A stretch of DNA of 64,000 nucleotides from Thermococcus sp. 21S7 (GCF_012027615.1 NZ_SNUT01000004.1:1-64000); one strand, 5' to 3'. Positions 16,045-25,390 are shown, counted from the stretch's first letter. The notes: generated by a model from the letters alone, not told the origin. Numbers and translations are program-made.

Positions 16045-17124
16045 ATGGCAGCGAACAACACGACGGTTTCCCATCTGGGTATACCCAGCATAGGCCTCTC
16101 ACTTTTCACGCTGATCGAGGCCGCACTGGTCGTCATGGGCATGATAGTCCTGGGCAGGCTCATGAGGCGCTTCATCCTCAGAAAATCCAAGGAAACGACC
16201 CTCACATGGATAATCAACGAGGATACGGCCGACATAATCTTTCGAATGTTCGTGCTCGGTGGAATAATCTGGTCCCTGTACCTGCTCGGCATAATGAGCT
16301 ATGGGATATGGAACACCACCGTAGGAAACATAGCCTTCGCGATAGGGTTCTTCTACTTCGCGTACCTCATAGCCAAGAAGTCCAAGGACTACATGATTGC
16401 CAGCTCTGGGAAAAAGGCCCGACCGGAGGTCATGATAAAGGCCAAGATATTTTACTACATCTTCCTGACCGTGGCGTTCTTCTTGGCCCTCAACTTTGCC
16501 GGGATAAGCGGTGAGCTGAGCGCTGTTTTGGCGGCGATTGGGATAACCGGTATAGTCCTAGGTTTTGCGGCCCAGACCGTTGTTTCGAACTTCATCTCCG
16601 GGGTCTTCATGTACTTTGACAGGCCGCTCTCCATAGGCGACCAGGTAAGGATAGGGGAGCTTGAGGGCGTCGTTGAGGACATAAGAATACTCTCGACGAG
16701 GATACGGGCCTGGGACGGGACTCTGATAAGGATTCCAAACGAGAAGCTTTTCAACAGCAACATAGTCAACTTCATGCGCTATCCGGTGAGGCGCGTGGAC
16801 ATCGACATGGGGATATCGTACAGCGCCGATGCGGAGAGGGCCGTTGAGATAATAAAAGACGTTCTGGACGGGATACCCCTCGTTCTGGCCGAGCCAGAGC
16901 CCCTGGTTTACGTCAACGAACTCTCGGACAGCGCGGTTGTGATTGCCATAAGGGCATGGACACCCAGCGAGAAGTGGTTTGATGTCAGAACGCGAATCGT
17001 GCGGGACGTTAAGAAGGCCCTCGACGAGGCGGGAATAGAGATACCGTTCCCGCAGAGGGTGAACTGGTTCGCCAACGAGCTGAGGGTAAAGGTGGAGGAA
17101 AGCGGGGAAAGCGAAGAAACCTAA
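16045..17124 (+). CDS. mscS: MscS-family mechanosensitive ion channel
   Basis: The 359-residue protein has an N-terminal membrane region with four to five helices. The pore-lining helix and start of the beta domain are conserved: IGITGIVLGFAAQTVVSNFI (about 168-187), then YFDRPLSIGDQVRIGELEGVVEDI, LSTRIRAWDGTLIRIPN and the alpha/beta C-terminal domain. MscS channels open under membrane tension and release solutes at osmotic downshift. GAGGTGG precedes ATG 16045. The stop codon interlocks with that of the convergent methyltransferase gene. Confidence 0.93.
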   Translation: MAANNTTVSHLGIPSIGLSLFTLIEAALVVMGMIVLGRLMRRFILRKSKETTLTWIINEDTADIIFRMFVLGGIIWSLYLLGIMSYGIWNTTVGNIAFAIGFFYFAYLIAKKSKDYMIASSGKKARPEVMIKAKIFYYIFLTVAFFLALNFAGISGELSAVLAAIGITGIVLGFAAQTVVSNFISGVFMYFDRPLSIGDQVRIGELEGVVEDIRILSTRIRAWDGTLIRIPNEKLFNSNIVNFMRYPVRRVDIDMGISYSADAERAVEIIKDVLDGIPLVLAEPEPLVYVNELSDSAVVIAIRAWTPSEKWFDVRTRIVRDVKKALDEAGIEIPFPQRVNWFANELRVKVEESGESEET

Positions 17125-18449
17125 TCCCCCTTCTTTTCCATCAGGGCGTAGAAGAAGCCTATCGTTTTGTGCCTGTGGGGCCAGGCGCGCATCGTTCCGG
17201 GCAGAAAGCCCTCGTCGTAGGGTCCATTGATCTGAATCAGCGCGGCATCCCCGTGCCGCCCAAGGAACCACTCGATAACTTTTTCGTTCTCCTCGGGGAG
17301 CATGGAGCAGGTTGAATACAGCAGCCTGCCGCCGGGTTTGAGGAGCCTCCAAGCACTCTCAAGGAGCTCCTTTTGAAGCGCCACGACCTTTGGAATGTTC
17401 TTCTCGCGGAGACGCCACCGAAGCTCGGGGTTCTTCGCTATCGTCCCGTCGCTGGTGCACGGCGCGTCGAGGAGAACCCTGTCGGCCCTTTCTTCCCCCA
17501 GTATCTCTGGTGCCTTCCTGCCGTCCGCCCTGATGGTTTCGGCAATCTCAACGCCCGTACGCCTGAGAACCTCCTTCATGCGCTTTATCCTGGCACCGTC
17601 AACGTCGAAGGCGTAAATTCTTCCCTCGTTGTTCATCAGCTCGGCCATGTGGGCGGTTTTGCCACCCGGGGCGGCGGCCAAATCCACGACTGTTTCTCCG
17701 GGCTCCGGAGCCAGAACCAGAGATGCAACCGCTGCCGCTTCCTCCTGCGCTACGGCGAACCCCTTGTTGAATAGCCATTCGGGGTTGAATGGGTCAAGGA
17801 TTCTGATAACGGTATCAACCCTGCCGCTCCTCTCGAACCTGACGTTCTTTTTCCTCAGGTATTCCTCCACGTCTCCAATGCCTGCCCTCAGCAGGTTAAC
17901 CCTGATGCTCGTCGACAGCGTCTCGTTGAGAGCCTTAAGGAGCTCTTCAGCCTCGTCGCCGAGGAGCCCCCTCATCCGGGCTATGAACCACTCGGGAAAG
18001 AGGTAGTCCCATTTGAGGCGCTTCTCCTCGGTGTCGATGACCGGCACGTATTCAAGGATGCGCGGAAGGAGGTCGTAGTAATAATAGCCGGCGTAGGGGT
18101 GCGTTCTCTTCGACAGAAACTGGGCGAGGCCCCTCAGATGTCCCCGCGTTCGCTCACCCGGATCCCTGAAGATAGCCACCTCAACGGCCACCCTGAGCGT
18201 CGCCCTGAGCCATGGGTCGAGGATGAGCGGGGAAACACCGACGAGCTCCTCGATTATCTCGTCTATCAGACCGAGTCTGCGCTGAATGGAGTAGAATATC
18301 CCCGTGAGCTTGGAGTTCTCCCAGCCTTCGATTTTGTACCTGGCGAAGGCCTTTCTCTTGGCGCTCTGGCTGGGCTTGACTTCCTCCCCGAGCTTCACGG
18401 CCTCTATAAGGGCGTACAGTTGCCTGTCGCTGAGTTTGAGTTTCGGCAT
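17121..18449 (-). CDS. RsmB/NOP2-family RNA cytosine-C5 methyltransferase
   Basis: This 442-residue SAM-dependent m5C methyltransferase has an N-terminal NusB-like helical domain (1-160), an RNA-binding region, and a Rossmann domain with VVDLAAAPGGKTAHMAEL (motif I, about 255-272), DAPCTSDG (motif IV, about 327-334) and YSTCSMLPEENE (motif VI, about 383-394). Both family cysteines, the nucleophile in TCS and the release cysteine in APC, are present. Target (tRNA or rRNA) cannot be read from sequence. A second family member is at 61187. Start ATG 18449. Confidence 0.92.
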   Translation of the reverse strand: MPKLKLSDRQLYALIEAVKLGEEVKPSQSAKRKAFARYKIEGWENSKLTGIFYSIQRRLGLIDEIIEELVGVSPLILDPWLRATLRVAVEVAIFRDPGERTRGHLRGLAQFLSKRTHPYAGYYYYDLLPRILEYVPVIDTEEKRLKWDYLFPEWFIARMRGLLGDEAEELLKALNETLSTSIRVNLLRAGIGDVEEYLRKKNVRFERSGRVDTVIRILDPFNPEWLFNKGFAVAQEEAAAVASLVLAPEPGETVVDLAAAPGGKTAHMAELMNNEGRIYAFDVDGARIKRMKEVLRRTGVEIAETIRADGRKAPEILGEERADRVLLDAPCTSDGTIAKNPELRWRLREKNIPKVVALQKELLESAWRLLKPGGRLLYSTCSMLPEENEKVIEWFLGRHGDAALIQINGPYDEGFLPGTMRAWPHRHKTIGFFYALMEKKGD

Positions 18450-18473
18450 GGTTAAGGCTACGGTGGGGACTAT

Positions 18474-19412
18474 TTAAAGTTCCCTGAGGAACCGGGGTAG
18501 CCTACCGGTGTTCTCTTCCAGTATGGAGATGGTGGATGCGTTCCAGTCATAGGCGGGCAGCATCTGCTCCAGGAAGACCGCTTCCTCTGTGAACCCTTCC
18601 TCCTTTAGTCTCCTCGCCAGATCAATCGCATCGTCGGGTCTTTTGCCGTAGTAGTTCATGATGGCCCTCCGCATGAGTCCGAGTACCTCCCTGACCCGCG
18701 AGCGTACGAGTATGTCCTCGTGGGAGGTGGCCAGAACGGAGAGCCTGAAGTACGACGACCTGAGGAGAACCTCAATGATCTCCTGGGACGGCGTCGTGAG
18801 CATCTGAACCATCGAATCAAGGGCCACTTCAAGGAGCAGGACATCGTTGAGATCAAGAATCTCCGAGAAAACCCTGCCCACGTGCCTCAGGTTTCCGTCC
18901 AGAGCGTATCCGGTGGAAGCCGCAAGCTTCAGCCCTATCGACGACACCCAGAGGTTGTCCGAACTCAGAAATCTGGCCACGTGTCCGTCAACGGACGAAT
19001 AGTATCCCGGGGAGATTGCCGACAGGAGGTCGAGGATTCCTATCCATGTTGTCTTTCCGCGAGGTGCCAGGATGTAAAGAGCGTCAAGGAGGCGTGCAAA
19101 CTGGGATTCCGTGAGGTTCGTATTCTCAATGAGCTTTCTGAGCACGGAAAGTGTTCTCATGACGATTCTGTCGTCATCGGCCGTCAGGAGGTCAACCAGC
19201 CTCTCAAAACCCCTGGAGAGGACCTTTCTTCGGAATGAGTCGGAGGGGTCGCTCAGCAGGTCATCCAGCACGAACAGTGCCCTGAGCTTGAGCGCATCGT
19301 CACCCTCCCCCAGCAGGCTGATCACAACGTCTAGGACATTCTCATCGCTCCTCACGAGGCGGGCGACTTCCCTCGTCTGCCAGGAAAGAACCAGTTCTTT
19401 AATTTGATCCAT
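18474..19412 (-). CDS. HEAT-repeat-like helical protein, short paralogue
   Basis: The 312-residue protein is built of helical pairs with Leu and Ala spacing typical of HEAT/ARM repeats (for example KLRALFVLDDLLSD, MRTLSVLRKLIEN, LLEVALDSMVQML). It aligns over its whole length with the first half of the protein at 20140: FLSSDNLWVSSIGLKLAAST versus LLSSKNLRLKAMGLRLLLNT, and NYYGKRPDDAIDLARRL versus KYYLNNPEKAMEKLHEL. Such solenoids act as binding scaffolds; the partner is unknown. ATG 19412 follows GGGGTGAAG; the longer in-frame extension to 19556 lacks such support. Confidence 0.8.
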   Translation of the reverse strand: MDQIKELVLSWQTREVARLVRSDENVLDVVISLLGEGDDALKLRALFVLDDLLSDPSDSFRRKVLSRGFERLVDLLTADDDRIVMRTLSVLRKLIENTNLTESQFARLLDALYILAPRGKTTWIGILDLLSAISPGYYSSVDGHVARFLSSDNLWVSSIGLKLAASTGYALDGNLRHVGRVFSEILDLNDVLLLEVALDSMVQMLTTPSQEIIEVLLRSSYFRLSVLATSHEDILVRSRVREVLGLMRRAIMNYYGKRPDDAIDLARRLKEEGFTEEAVFLEQMLPAYDWNASTISILEENTGRLPRFLREL

Positions 19413-19473
19413 GGGCTTCACCCCTAATTGTACCCGCGAGATGTTGAACTTCATCCAATATATTGTTTTCGCT

Positions 19474-20085
19474 TCACACCCGCTGGAACCTGTACAGGTC
19501 AACGGAGATTCTCTCCAGCTTCTTCCGATGGAAGAAGAACTGGGCCGGAATCTCAAAGGGGAGGGTTATTCTATGCGTTATTGAAAAATTGAAGTCTCTC
19601 ACAAAGGCCTCGATGAAGCGCCTCACCTCGGGCTTGGCAAGATGGATGGAGTAGGCAACGTCGCCCACCTCAAAGGCCTTGGTCAAAAAGGGCCTGTCGG
19701 CGTGGGGTTTTTGGCTCCCGAAGGGCGGGTTCATCAGGACCGTGTCGACCCTCTCAGAAAAATCCGAGACATCCGTGTGAACCACCTCAACGCAGTCACT
19801 CAGCCCAAGACGCTCCACGTTGCCGCGGAGAACACCAACGGCATCGCCGTCGACCTCAACCGCGTAGACCCTCTCGGCACCGAGGAGGCAGGCACCGACG
19901 GTCAGAACCCCCGTTCCGGCACCCAGGTCGGCAACCACCCTGCCCGCGATATCGCCCTGGGAGTGGGCCAGCCAGAGCAGTTCGGCCGCGACATCCCCCG
20001 GAGTCCTGTACTGCTCAAGCTCCGGTTTGGGGTTTTGGAAGCCCTCCAGCCGGGAGAGGGTCATGGCAAGGTGCCTCTTTCTCAT
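19474..20085 (-). CDS. METTL5-like RNA adenine N6-methyltransferase
   Basis: The 203-residue class I SAM methyltransferase shows VVADLGAGTGVLTVGACLLG (motif I, about 51-70), acidic VYAVEVDGDA, and the catalytic NPPF motif (about 118-121) in VLMNPPFGSQ, typical of N6-adenine methylation. The N-terminal LEGFQNPKPELEQYRTPGDV block is characteristic of METTL5 homologues, which modify small-subunit rRNA in eukaryotes; the archaeal target here is inferred. ATG 20085 follows GGTGAG. It lies between two paralogous HEAT-like genes on the same strand. Confidence 0.87.
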   Translation of the reverse strand: MRKRHLAMTLSRLEGFQNPKPELEQYRTPGDVAAELLWLAHSQGDIAGRVVADLGAGTGVLTVGACLLGAERVYAVEVDGDAVGVLRGNVERLGLSDCVEVVHTDVSDFSERVDTVLMNPPFGSQKPHADRPFLTKAFEVGDVAYSIHLAKPEVRRFIEAFVRDFNFSITHRITLPFEIPAQFFFHRKKLERISVDLYRFQRV

Positions 20086-20139
20086 GGGACTCACCGTCGC
20101 TCTGCCGATATCAAAAGGCGCTTATATTAAGTTTGTGGG

Positions 20140-21930
20140 CTATTCATGAACGAGTCCCTTTTCCCTGTCGGCTAGAGCCTCAAGAATCCTGATCGCAAGC
20201 TTCTGATCCTCGTAGGCCGCCGATTTCTTGATCATTTTAAGCTGCTCAACGAAGGGCTTGAAAAGAGACATCCGTTCGGCGGGAGCGGACCTGACAAGTG
20301 CTTCGAGGACGAGCAGCGCATCAAATCGTGTTTCATCCCTGTCGAGGTACTCGGGGAGAAGCGAAAGAACCGCCATTGCGCTTTTCTCATCCCACATCCT
20401 GTCGAAGTAGTAGCCGAGGAACTCAAGGGCAGGGATCGCCTTTGATGTGTCCCCAGACAGATAGAATTCCAGAAAACGCCTCACTATCCCACTACCGTAA
20501 GGAGTCCGCGACGCCAGTACGGCCAGGGTTTTTACGGCCCTCATGCGCATCCACCGGTTCTTGGACAGTGCCAGGTTTATCAGCGGCTCTACACAGGTTT
20601 CGAGTAGGGGCATCCATCTAGAATCGAGCTTTTCCGCAAGCTTGGAAAGGGCCCACAGGGCGTCCATCTTCTCAAGCTTATCGCCGTTATCCAGCATACG
20701 AACTAGCTCGAACACCAACTCGGGGTTTATTCTGGACAGTTCAAGGAGTCTTTCTTCATCGCCTGATGCGAGAGCACGGTTGAATTCAGTCCGTCTATCC
20801 TCCGGGGACTCATTTGCCCTCCTCTGCTTGGACGTGGTGGCACTGGGAGAAGACCCCGCGGTCTTTTTGCCCTTCCCTCTGAACCGGGACAGGGTCGGGG
20901 GTTGGAGATACCGCTGGGCTTTTTTCTCTGGGGGTATCTCCGGATACTTCGGCCCCGGAAGAATCCTTTCATTGATTTTCAGGGTCTCCTTACCCATCTC
21001 CTTCAGAACCCCAGCGAGCCATTTCAGAACGTAGGTATCCCCCACCGCGAGGGCCAAATCCACCGCCTCGTAGAAGCGCTCGTGCACCAGGAGTTCATGA
21101 AGTTTCTCCATTGCCTTTTCAGGGTTGTTCAGATAGTACTTCTTTATGGCGGCCTCCAGTCTGCCCGCCACCAGCCGAGCTTTCTCTCCCAGTTTCTGGT
21201 CTCCCCTTAGGGAAAGGTTCTTAACAGCCGTGAGCACCCTGACAGCGTCGTCCACGAGTTCTTCATTCAGCGGGAAATTCGAAACCTCCATGAGGATGTC
21301 CAGGGCAAAATCCGCCAGGGGCACGTCTTTTTCGGAGAGCATGTTTCCGACCTCTGAGAACACGGTCTTCAGCAGGGGGGACGCCCCCGTGTACGTGCCG
21401 GTGTTCAGGAGGAGTCTGAGCCCCATGGCTTTTAATCGCAGATTCTTCGAGCTCAACAGTCTCGAAAGTACGTCCATAAGGGCCGGAGTGTATGAAACCG
21501 CCTTCATGTTCATGAGGACTGGAGGTATCTCAATCAGAACGGCCTCGTTTCTGCGGCTTTTAACGAGGTCTTTGAGGGCGTGCGCAAGTCTCACGAAGGT
21601 GTCCGGACGGAGGGGTATCCCGTGTATGAGTTCTGCCAGCACCCTGAGCGCGTGGATGGAAACCTCATCGCTGTTGCATTTCACGGCCGCAAGTACATCG
21701 TTTAGGTACTCCCTGAGAAGAAACAGCCTCTTTACGTCCGGTAAGGAAGCCAGAACCTCCTCAAGCGCCATGAGGGCGCGGAGTCTGACCTCACCATCGC
21801 CCTCGCGGAGCAGTTTGAACAGCCCTTCTAGGGCGGCATCGTCGGCAAGGGCCAGCTCAACGGCCCTTCCGATCGCCCAGGAACGGAGGCATTCCTCCAG
21901 CGTCCCGATGATATCATTCTTCGGAGGCAT
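20140..21930 (-). CDS. HEAT-repeat-like helical protein, long paralogue
   Basis: The 596-residue protein has two helical-repeat solenoids. Residues 1-320 match the short paralogue at 18474. A basic, Ser/Pro-rich linker (about 335-385) then leads to a second HEAT-like domain (about 390-590; for example MDALWALSKLAEKL, MRAVKTLAVLASRT, FDALLVLEALVRSA). It has no signal or membrane segments, so it is probably a cytosolic scaffold. Together with the METTL5-like gene it forms a minus-strand group of three; a shared complex is possible but unproven. Confidence 0.82.
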   Translation of the reverse strand: MPPKNDIIGTLEECLRSWAIGRAVELALADDAALEGLFKLLREGDGEVRLRALMALEEVLASLPDVKRLFLLREYLNDVLAAVKCNSDEVSIHALRVLAELIHGIPLRPDTFVRLAHALKDLVKSRRNEAVLIEIPPVLMNMKAVSYTPALMDVLSRLLSSKNLRLKAMGLRLLLNTGTYTGASPLLKTVFSEVGNMLSEKDVPLADFALDILMEVSNFPLNEELVDDAVRVLTAVKNLSLRGDQKLGEKARLVAGRLEAAIKKYYLNNPEKAMEKLHELLVHERFYEAVDLALAVGDTYVLKWLAGVLKEMGKETLKINERILPGPKYPEIPPEKKAQRYLQPPTLSRFRGKGKKTAGSSPSATTSKQRRANESPEDRRTEFNRALASGDEERLLELSRINPELVFELVRMLDNGDKLEKMDALWALSKLAEKLDSRWMPLLETCVEPLINLALSKNRWMRMRAVKTLAVLASRTPYGSGIVRRFLEFYLSGDTSKAIPALEFLGYYFDRMWDEKSAMAVLSLLPEYLDRDETRFDALLVLEALVRSAPAERMSLFKPFVEQLKMIKKSAAYEDQKLAIRILEALADREKGLVHE

Positions 21931-21956
21931 TACATCATGTTGTTCGAATTCAAAAC

Positions 21957-23006
21957 TTATACGCCTTTCGGTGATATGCCCCCTCCGTGCAGGCTGATTC
22001 CCAGGGGCTCGTCCCGCTCCCTCGCCGTCCCAGGTATCTCGTCAAAGGCGTAGTCCTCGCGCAGGCCCAGGAGTATCTCGACCTCCGGCGGCGTCAGCAC
22101 CGGCTTCCTCCAGTTCTCGTAGTCGTCTATCGGAACGCGCGGGCAGGCTACCACGACGTACGCATCGAAGTCGAAGCCCTCCAGGGCAGGGTAGTTGATG
22201 TGGTTCATGACTATGAGCCTCGCGTACTTCCCGTGCTCGCGGAGGAGTTTCACCACGCGCTTCGCCTCGGCCAGGCGGAGCTGTCCCCTCTTGGTACTTG
22301 TTATCACGCCGAAGCGCTCCGCATCCATGGCCTTCGCTACCTGTGCCCAGCGCCTCCTGATGAGCCTCTCGGCCTCGCTATCCATCCAGACCGCATCGCC
22401 GGAGTAGGGGTTTACCGCGAGGGTGGGCTTCCCCGTCGCCAGTGCGACGCCGAGCGGGTGGAAGTAGCCGGCGCCGATGAAGAGAACCCCCTCCCCGTCA
22501 ACTTTCGCCGCGGCAAAGTTGCACCCGAGAACCTGGCCCGGCCAGCTGACGCGGGAGTCCCCTTTTCCAACAAGAACCTCGAAGCCGTTCTCCTCAAGGA
22601 ACTCCCTCGCCCGGTCGAGCTGGTGGATGTGCTGGGCCGTCGTGACCAGGACTATCCTCCTTCCAAGTTTCCGTATCTCGCCCAGGTTCCTTTCAAGTGA
22701 GAGAACAACATCGACGTTCGCGAAGGCGGGAACGAATATCGTTGGGACCTCAAGGTGGAGGCGCATGTATGAGTGGCCGAGGTGTATCAGCGCATCGCAG
22801 CCGAGCAGCCTCGCTTCCCTATCGGCCGGGTCGCAGGCACCGTAGTTTATATCGCCGCTTATTATCGCCTCGACTCCGTTCTCCTCAAGGAAATCCGCCA
22901 GAGACTGGGCTTCCCTCTTCAGCCCCTCCGGCGTCTGAATGAGCACCCTCTCCGCGCCGAGCTCTCGCAGGGTTTCAAGTATCTCGCGGGTCGAAACTTC
23001 GTGCAT
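21957..23006 (-). CDS. dph2: Diphthamide synthase Dph2
   Basis: Archaeal Dph2 uses a [4Fe-4S] cluster and SAM, by a non-canonical radical, to add the 3-amino-3-carboxypropyl group to the diphthamide histidine of EF-2. The 349-residue protein keeps the three cluster cysteines, one per domain: DINYGACDPADRE (about 60-72), VLGCNFAAAK (about 160-169) and VVACPRVPIDDY (about 280-291). The three repeated alpha/beta domains match the family. ATG 23006 is chosen; the longer frame reaches into the promoter (TATA-like minus-strand element near 23034-23044). Confidence 0.94.
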   Translation of the reverse strand: MHEVSTREILETLRELGAERVLIQTPEGLKREAQSLADFLEENGVEAIISGDINYGACDPADREARLLGCDALIHLGHSYMRLHLEVPTIFVPAFANVDVVLSLERNLGEIRKLGRRIVLVTTAQHIHQLDRAREFLEENGFEVLVGKGDSRVSWPGQVLGCNFAAAKVDGEGVLFIGAGYFHPLGVALATGKPTLAVNPYSGDAVWMDSEAERLIRRRWAQVAKAMDAERFGVITSTKRGQLRLAEAKRVVKLLREHGKYARLIVMNHINYPALEGFDFDAYVVVACPRVPIDDYENWRKPVLTPPEVEILLGLREDYAFDEIPGTARERDEPLGISLHGGGISPKGV

Positions 23007-23100
23007 TGAGTCCACCGAAATCCATAGCTGAGAAGCCTTTAAATGCCCATCGGCATCAGTACTATGCGAAAAAGTTAAAAATAAAAAATCTCGACCTGGA

Positions 23101-23937
23101 ATGGTGAACAACGTGGTAGAGTTTCTTGGACTCCTTGGGGAGGCATGGGGAAAGTTCGAAGAGACCAAATGGCTCCTGCCGGTGCCGCTCGTGATGAGTC
23201 TGATGGACTACGACAAAGTCATCAGAACCCTGCACTTGGGAGGTTTTCATTTTGGAATTCGCTTTCCACTTCCGGAACCCTTGCCGACCCTCTGGAGCTT
23301 TGTATCCCTGCCCGCGGGAGCACCTGGTACAACGTTTTCACCAGAGGGCATCCTGTTCACGGCGCTCCTCGTTCTCTTCGGAAGCTATCTCCAAGCCGGC
23401 TACGTCGGAAGCATTAGGGACGAGGTTCTTATGCGGGAGGGCCGATTCCTCAAAAACGCGGAGCGGGACTTTCTTGAGTTCCTCCAGTTCAACCTGATGA
23501 TGTACGCCGCCGTGACTATCCTAGTCCTCTCACTCATAACCGTACCGTCCATGTTTCTCCTGGCCTTCCTGGCGCTCCTCGTATTCCTCTACGCCGTCTA
23601 TGGAACACCGTTTCTAATCTCAATCCTCGGGCTCAGGTTTCGTGATGCTCTGGTGGAAAGCCTGAACCTAGCGAGAAGGGGTGGCGAATATCTGGACTAC
23701 GCCCTCAAGTACCTCGCCATTGGGGCAATGATTTCAGTCCCGCTGACGTTCATCGCGACGAATGCAGGGGTGTTTGGCCTCACGGTTGGTCTGTTTCTGG
23801 TGGCTCCAGTATCCCTAACGCTGAGCATAGCCACCGTCCTGTTTTTCATTGACATTACCTCAAAGTTCTCGGACTGGGAGAAAGCCTTAAATACTCTGGA
23901 CGTCAATTATACCTCGAAGTTCGATGCATCGAGGTGA
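23101..23937 (+). CDS. Polytopic membrane protein of unknown function
   Basis: The 278-residue protein has five to six hydrophobic helices (about 75-95, 130-180, 205-260). The helix-rich layout with an amphipathic segment before DYALKYLAIGAMI resembles DUF4013-like archaeal membrane proteins, but I am not certain. A TATA-like stretch at 23070-23080 is so close to ATG 23101 that the message would be leaderless; GTG 23113, with GGTGA upstream, is an alternative start. It heads a group with the YbjQ-like, YhfC-like, PadR and SdpI-like genes. Confidence 0.7.
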   Translation: MVNNVVEFLGLLGEAWGKFEETKWLLPVPLVMSLMDYDKVIRTLHLGGFHFGIRFPLPEPLPTLWSFVSLPAGAPGTTFSPEGILFTALLVLFGSYLQAGYVGSIRDEVLMREGRFLKNAERDFLEFLQFNLMMYAAVTILVLSLITVPSMFLLAFLALLVFLYAVYGTPFLISILGLRFRDALVESLNLARRGGEYLDYALKYLAIGAMISVPLTFIATNAGVFGLTVGLFLVAPVSLTLSIATVLFFIDITSKFSDWEKALNTLDVNYTSKFDASR

Positions 23938-23942
23938 GGGGC

Positions 23943-24281
23943 ATGAGTGATTTTATCATAACGACCACCGAGAAGATTCCGGGCTACCGGGTGATCGAGG
24001 TCAAAGGCCTCGCGAGGGGCGGCATAGTCAGGGCCACCCACGTCGGGAGGGATATAATGGCCTTCTTCAAGAATCTCAAGGGAGGCGAAGTTCAGGAGTA
24101 CACCCAGATGCTCGCGGAGGCTAGGGAGGAGGCACTGAGGAGGATGGTGCTCCACGCAGAGGACATGGGTGCCAATGCCGTCGTGGGAGTCCGCTTCATG
24201 ACCTCAGCGGTGGCCTCGGGTATGGCCGAGATATACGCCTACGGCACGGCGGTGGTCGTTGAGAAAGTCGAGGAGGAGTGA
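23943..24281 (+). CDS. YbjQ-family (UPF0145) protein
   Basis: The 112-residue protein has the family pattern: GYRVIEVKGLARGGIVRATH near the start, FKNLKGGEVQEYTQMLAEAR (about 40-60), then MGANAVVGVRF and an AYGTAVVVE ending. YbjQ proteins form beta/alpha pentameric rings of unproven function, once suggested to bind heavy metals. ATG 23943 is 6 nt after the preceding stop, with GGTGAGG spanning that stop. The next gene starts 3 nt after its stop. Confidence 0.85.
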   Translation: MSDFIITTTEKIPGYRVIEVKGLARGGIVRATHVGRDIMAFFKNLKGGEVQEYTQMLAEAREEALRRMVLHAEDMGANAVVGVRFMTSAVASGMAEIYAYGTAVVVEKVEEE

Positions 24282-24283
24282 GC

Positions 24284-24988
24284 ATGTACCTCCTTCCTTT
24301 CCCCATACTCGGCGGGCTGCTGGCGTGGGCAACGATTTACTCCCTTGGCTTTGATAAGCAGAGGTGGGGGGAGTTTGTTCTCGGTTTGGCGGCGTTCTTC
24401 ATAGCGATCATCATCCAGAACCCCGTCCAGCAGCTCCCGCTCCTCGGGGTGGGGATAAAGTCCAACGCGGACATCATAGCAAGGGGAACCGCGTTCACCG
24501 TGGGTGTTTCGATATGGCTCGGTCTCATCGCTGGAATAGCACAGGAAGGAGCGAAGTACCTTCTGGTAAAGGGAAAAAGCCTGAACACAGGACTTTTCCT
24601 CGGTCTGGGCTTCGGAATAACGGAGGTCTTCGTTATAGCCGGAGCTGCTCTCGCGGGTGCGCTGGCGACGGGAGAGCCCCTCGACGTCCCGCTAAGCGCG
24701 GCGCTCGCCTCGATGGTGGAGCGCTACTTCGTCGTCCTCTTCCATGTGGGGACGGGAATATACCTCGCGTATGCCTACAGGGAGGGCTACGGAAGGACGG
24801 GCCTCCTGGCGATGATAGGAATCCACACGGTCATCGATTCGATGGCGGCGTACTACCAGCTCACGAAAAGCACGCCGGTAATGTACGCGGTAGAGTTTAT
24901 AACCGCCCTCGTCGCACTGGGTCTGTTGTACCACACGATTCCAAAGGCGAAACTCGAACTCCCGGAGGAAGAGGCCGCCCTGTGGTGA
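24284..24988 (+). CDS. YhfC-like intramembrane metalloprotease-type protein
   Basis: The 234-residue protein has seven or so membrane helices. It carries polar residues in helices that match the YhfC/PrsW/CPBP-type intramembrane protease layout: E in GIAQEGAKYLLV (about 87-98), E and H in MVERYFVVLFHVGTGIYLAY (about 146-165) and H in IGIHTVIDSMAAYY (about 184-197). Activity is inferred from these residues only. GGAGGAGTGAG precedes ATG 24284. Relatives often lie near bacteriocin or stress genes. Confidence 0.75.
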   Translation: MYLLPFPILGGLLAWATIYSLGFDKQRWGEFVLGLAAFFIAIIIQNPVQQLPLLGVGIKSNADIIARGTAFTVGVSIWLGLIAGIAQEGAKYLLVKGKSLNTGLFLGLGFGITEVFVIAGAALAGALATGEPLDVPLSAALASMVERYFVVLFHVGTGIYLAYAYREGYGRTGLLAMIGIHTVIDSMAAYYQLTKSTPVMYAVEFITALVALGLLYHTIPKAKLELPEEEAALW

Positions 24989-24999
24989 ACGACGTGCTG

Positions 25000-25350
25000 A
25001 TGGACAGGAAGGAGAGGGCTCTCAAAAAGCTGAGAAAGGACCTCCGTTCGGGGCTGTACTCGTACCTAGTCCTCCTGCTCCTGGAGAAGGAGGAAGAACT
25101 CCACGGCTACGCGATACGGAAAAGGCTTGAGGAATTGAGCGACGGTCGAATCGTGCCGAGCGAGGGGGCACTTTACGACATCCTTAAGAGCCTGAAGAAG
25201 CTGGGCCTCATCCAGGACGCCTGGGCGGAGGTTGGGGGGAGGCCGAGGAAGTACTACTCCCTGACGAAGCTCGGAAAGAACGTTCTGGAGGACATGAAGA
25301 AGGATATACTGGCCATAAGGGAAATCCTTGAGAAGCTTGAGGGGGAGTGA
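25000..25350 (+). CDS. PadR-family transcriptional regulator
   Basis: The 116-residue regulator matches the PadR winged helix: SYLVLLLLEKEEELHGYAIR, LSDGRIVPSEGALYDILKSL and GGRPRKYYSLTKLGK, followed by a C-terminal dimer helix. PadR proteins repress transporter, stress or phenolic-acid genes. The start is uncertain: GTG 24985 overlaps the preceding stop, and GTG 24994 is also in frame; ATG 25000 is used. It is operonic with the YhfC-like gene and the SdpI-like gene that follows, which it may regulate. Confidence 0.85.
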   Translation: MDRKERALKKLRKDLRSGLYSYLVLLLLEKEEELHGYAIRKRLEELSDGRIVPSEGALYDILKSLKKLGLIQDAWAEVGGRPRKYYSLTKLGKNVLEDMKKDILAIREILEKLEGE

Positions 25351-25390
25351 AGGGGAAAGGGTCGGAGCCATCGTCTCACGGTGAGGGAGG

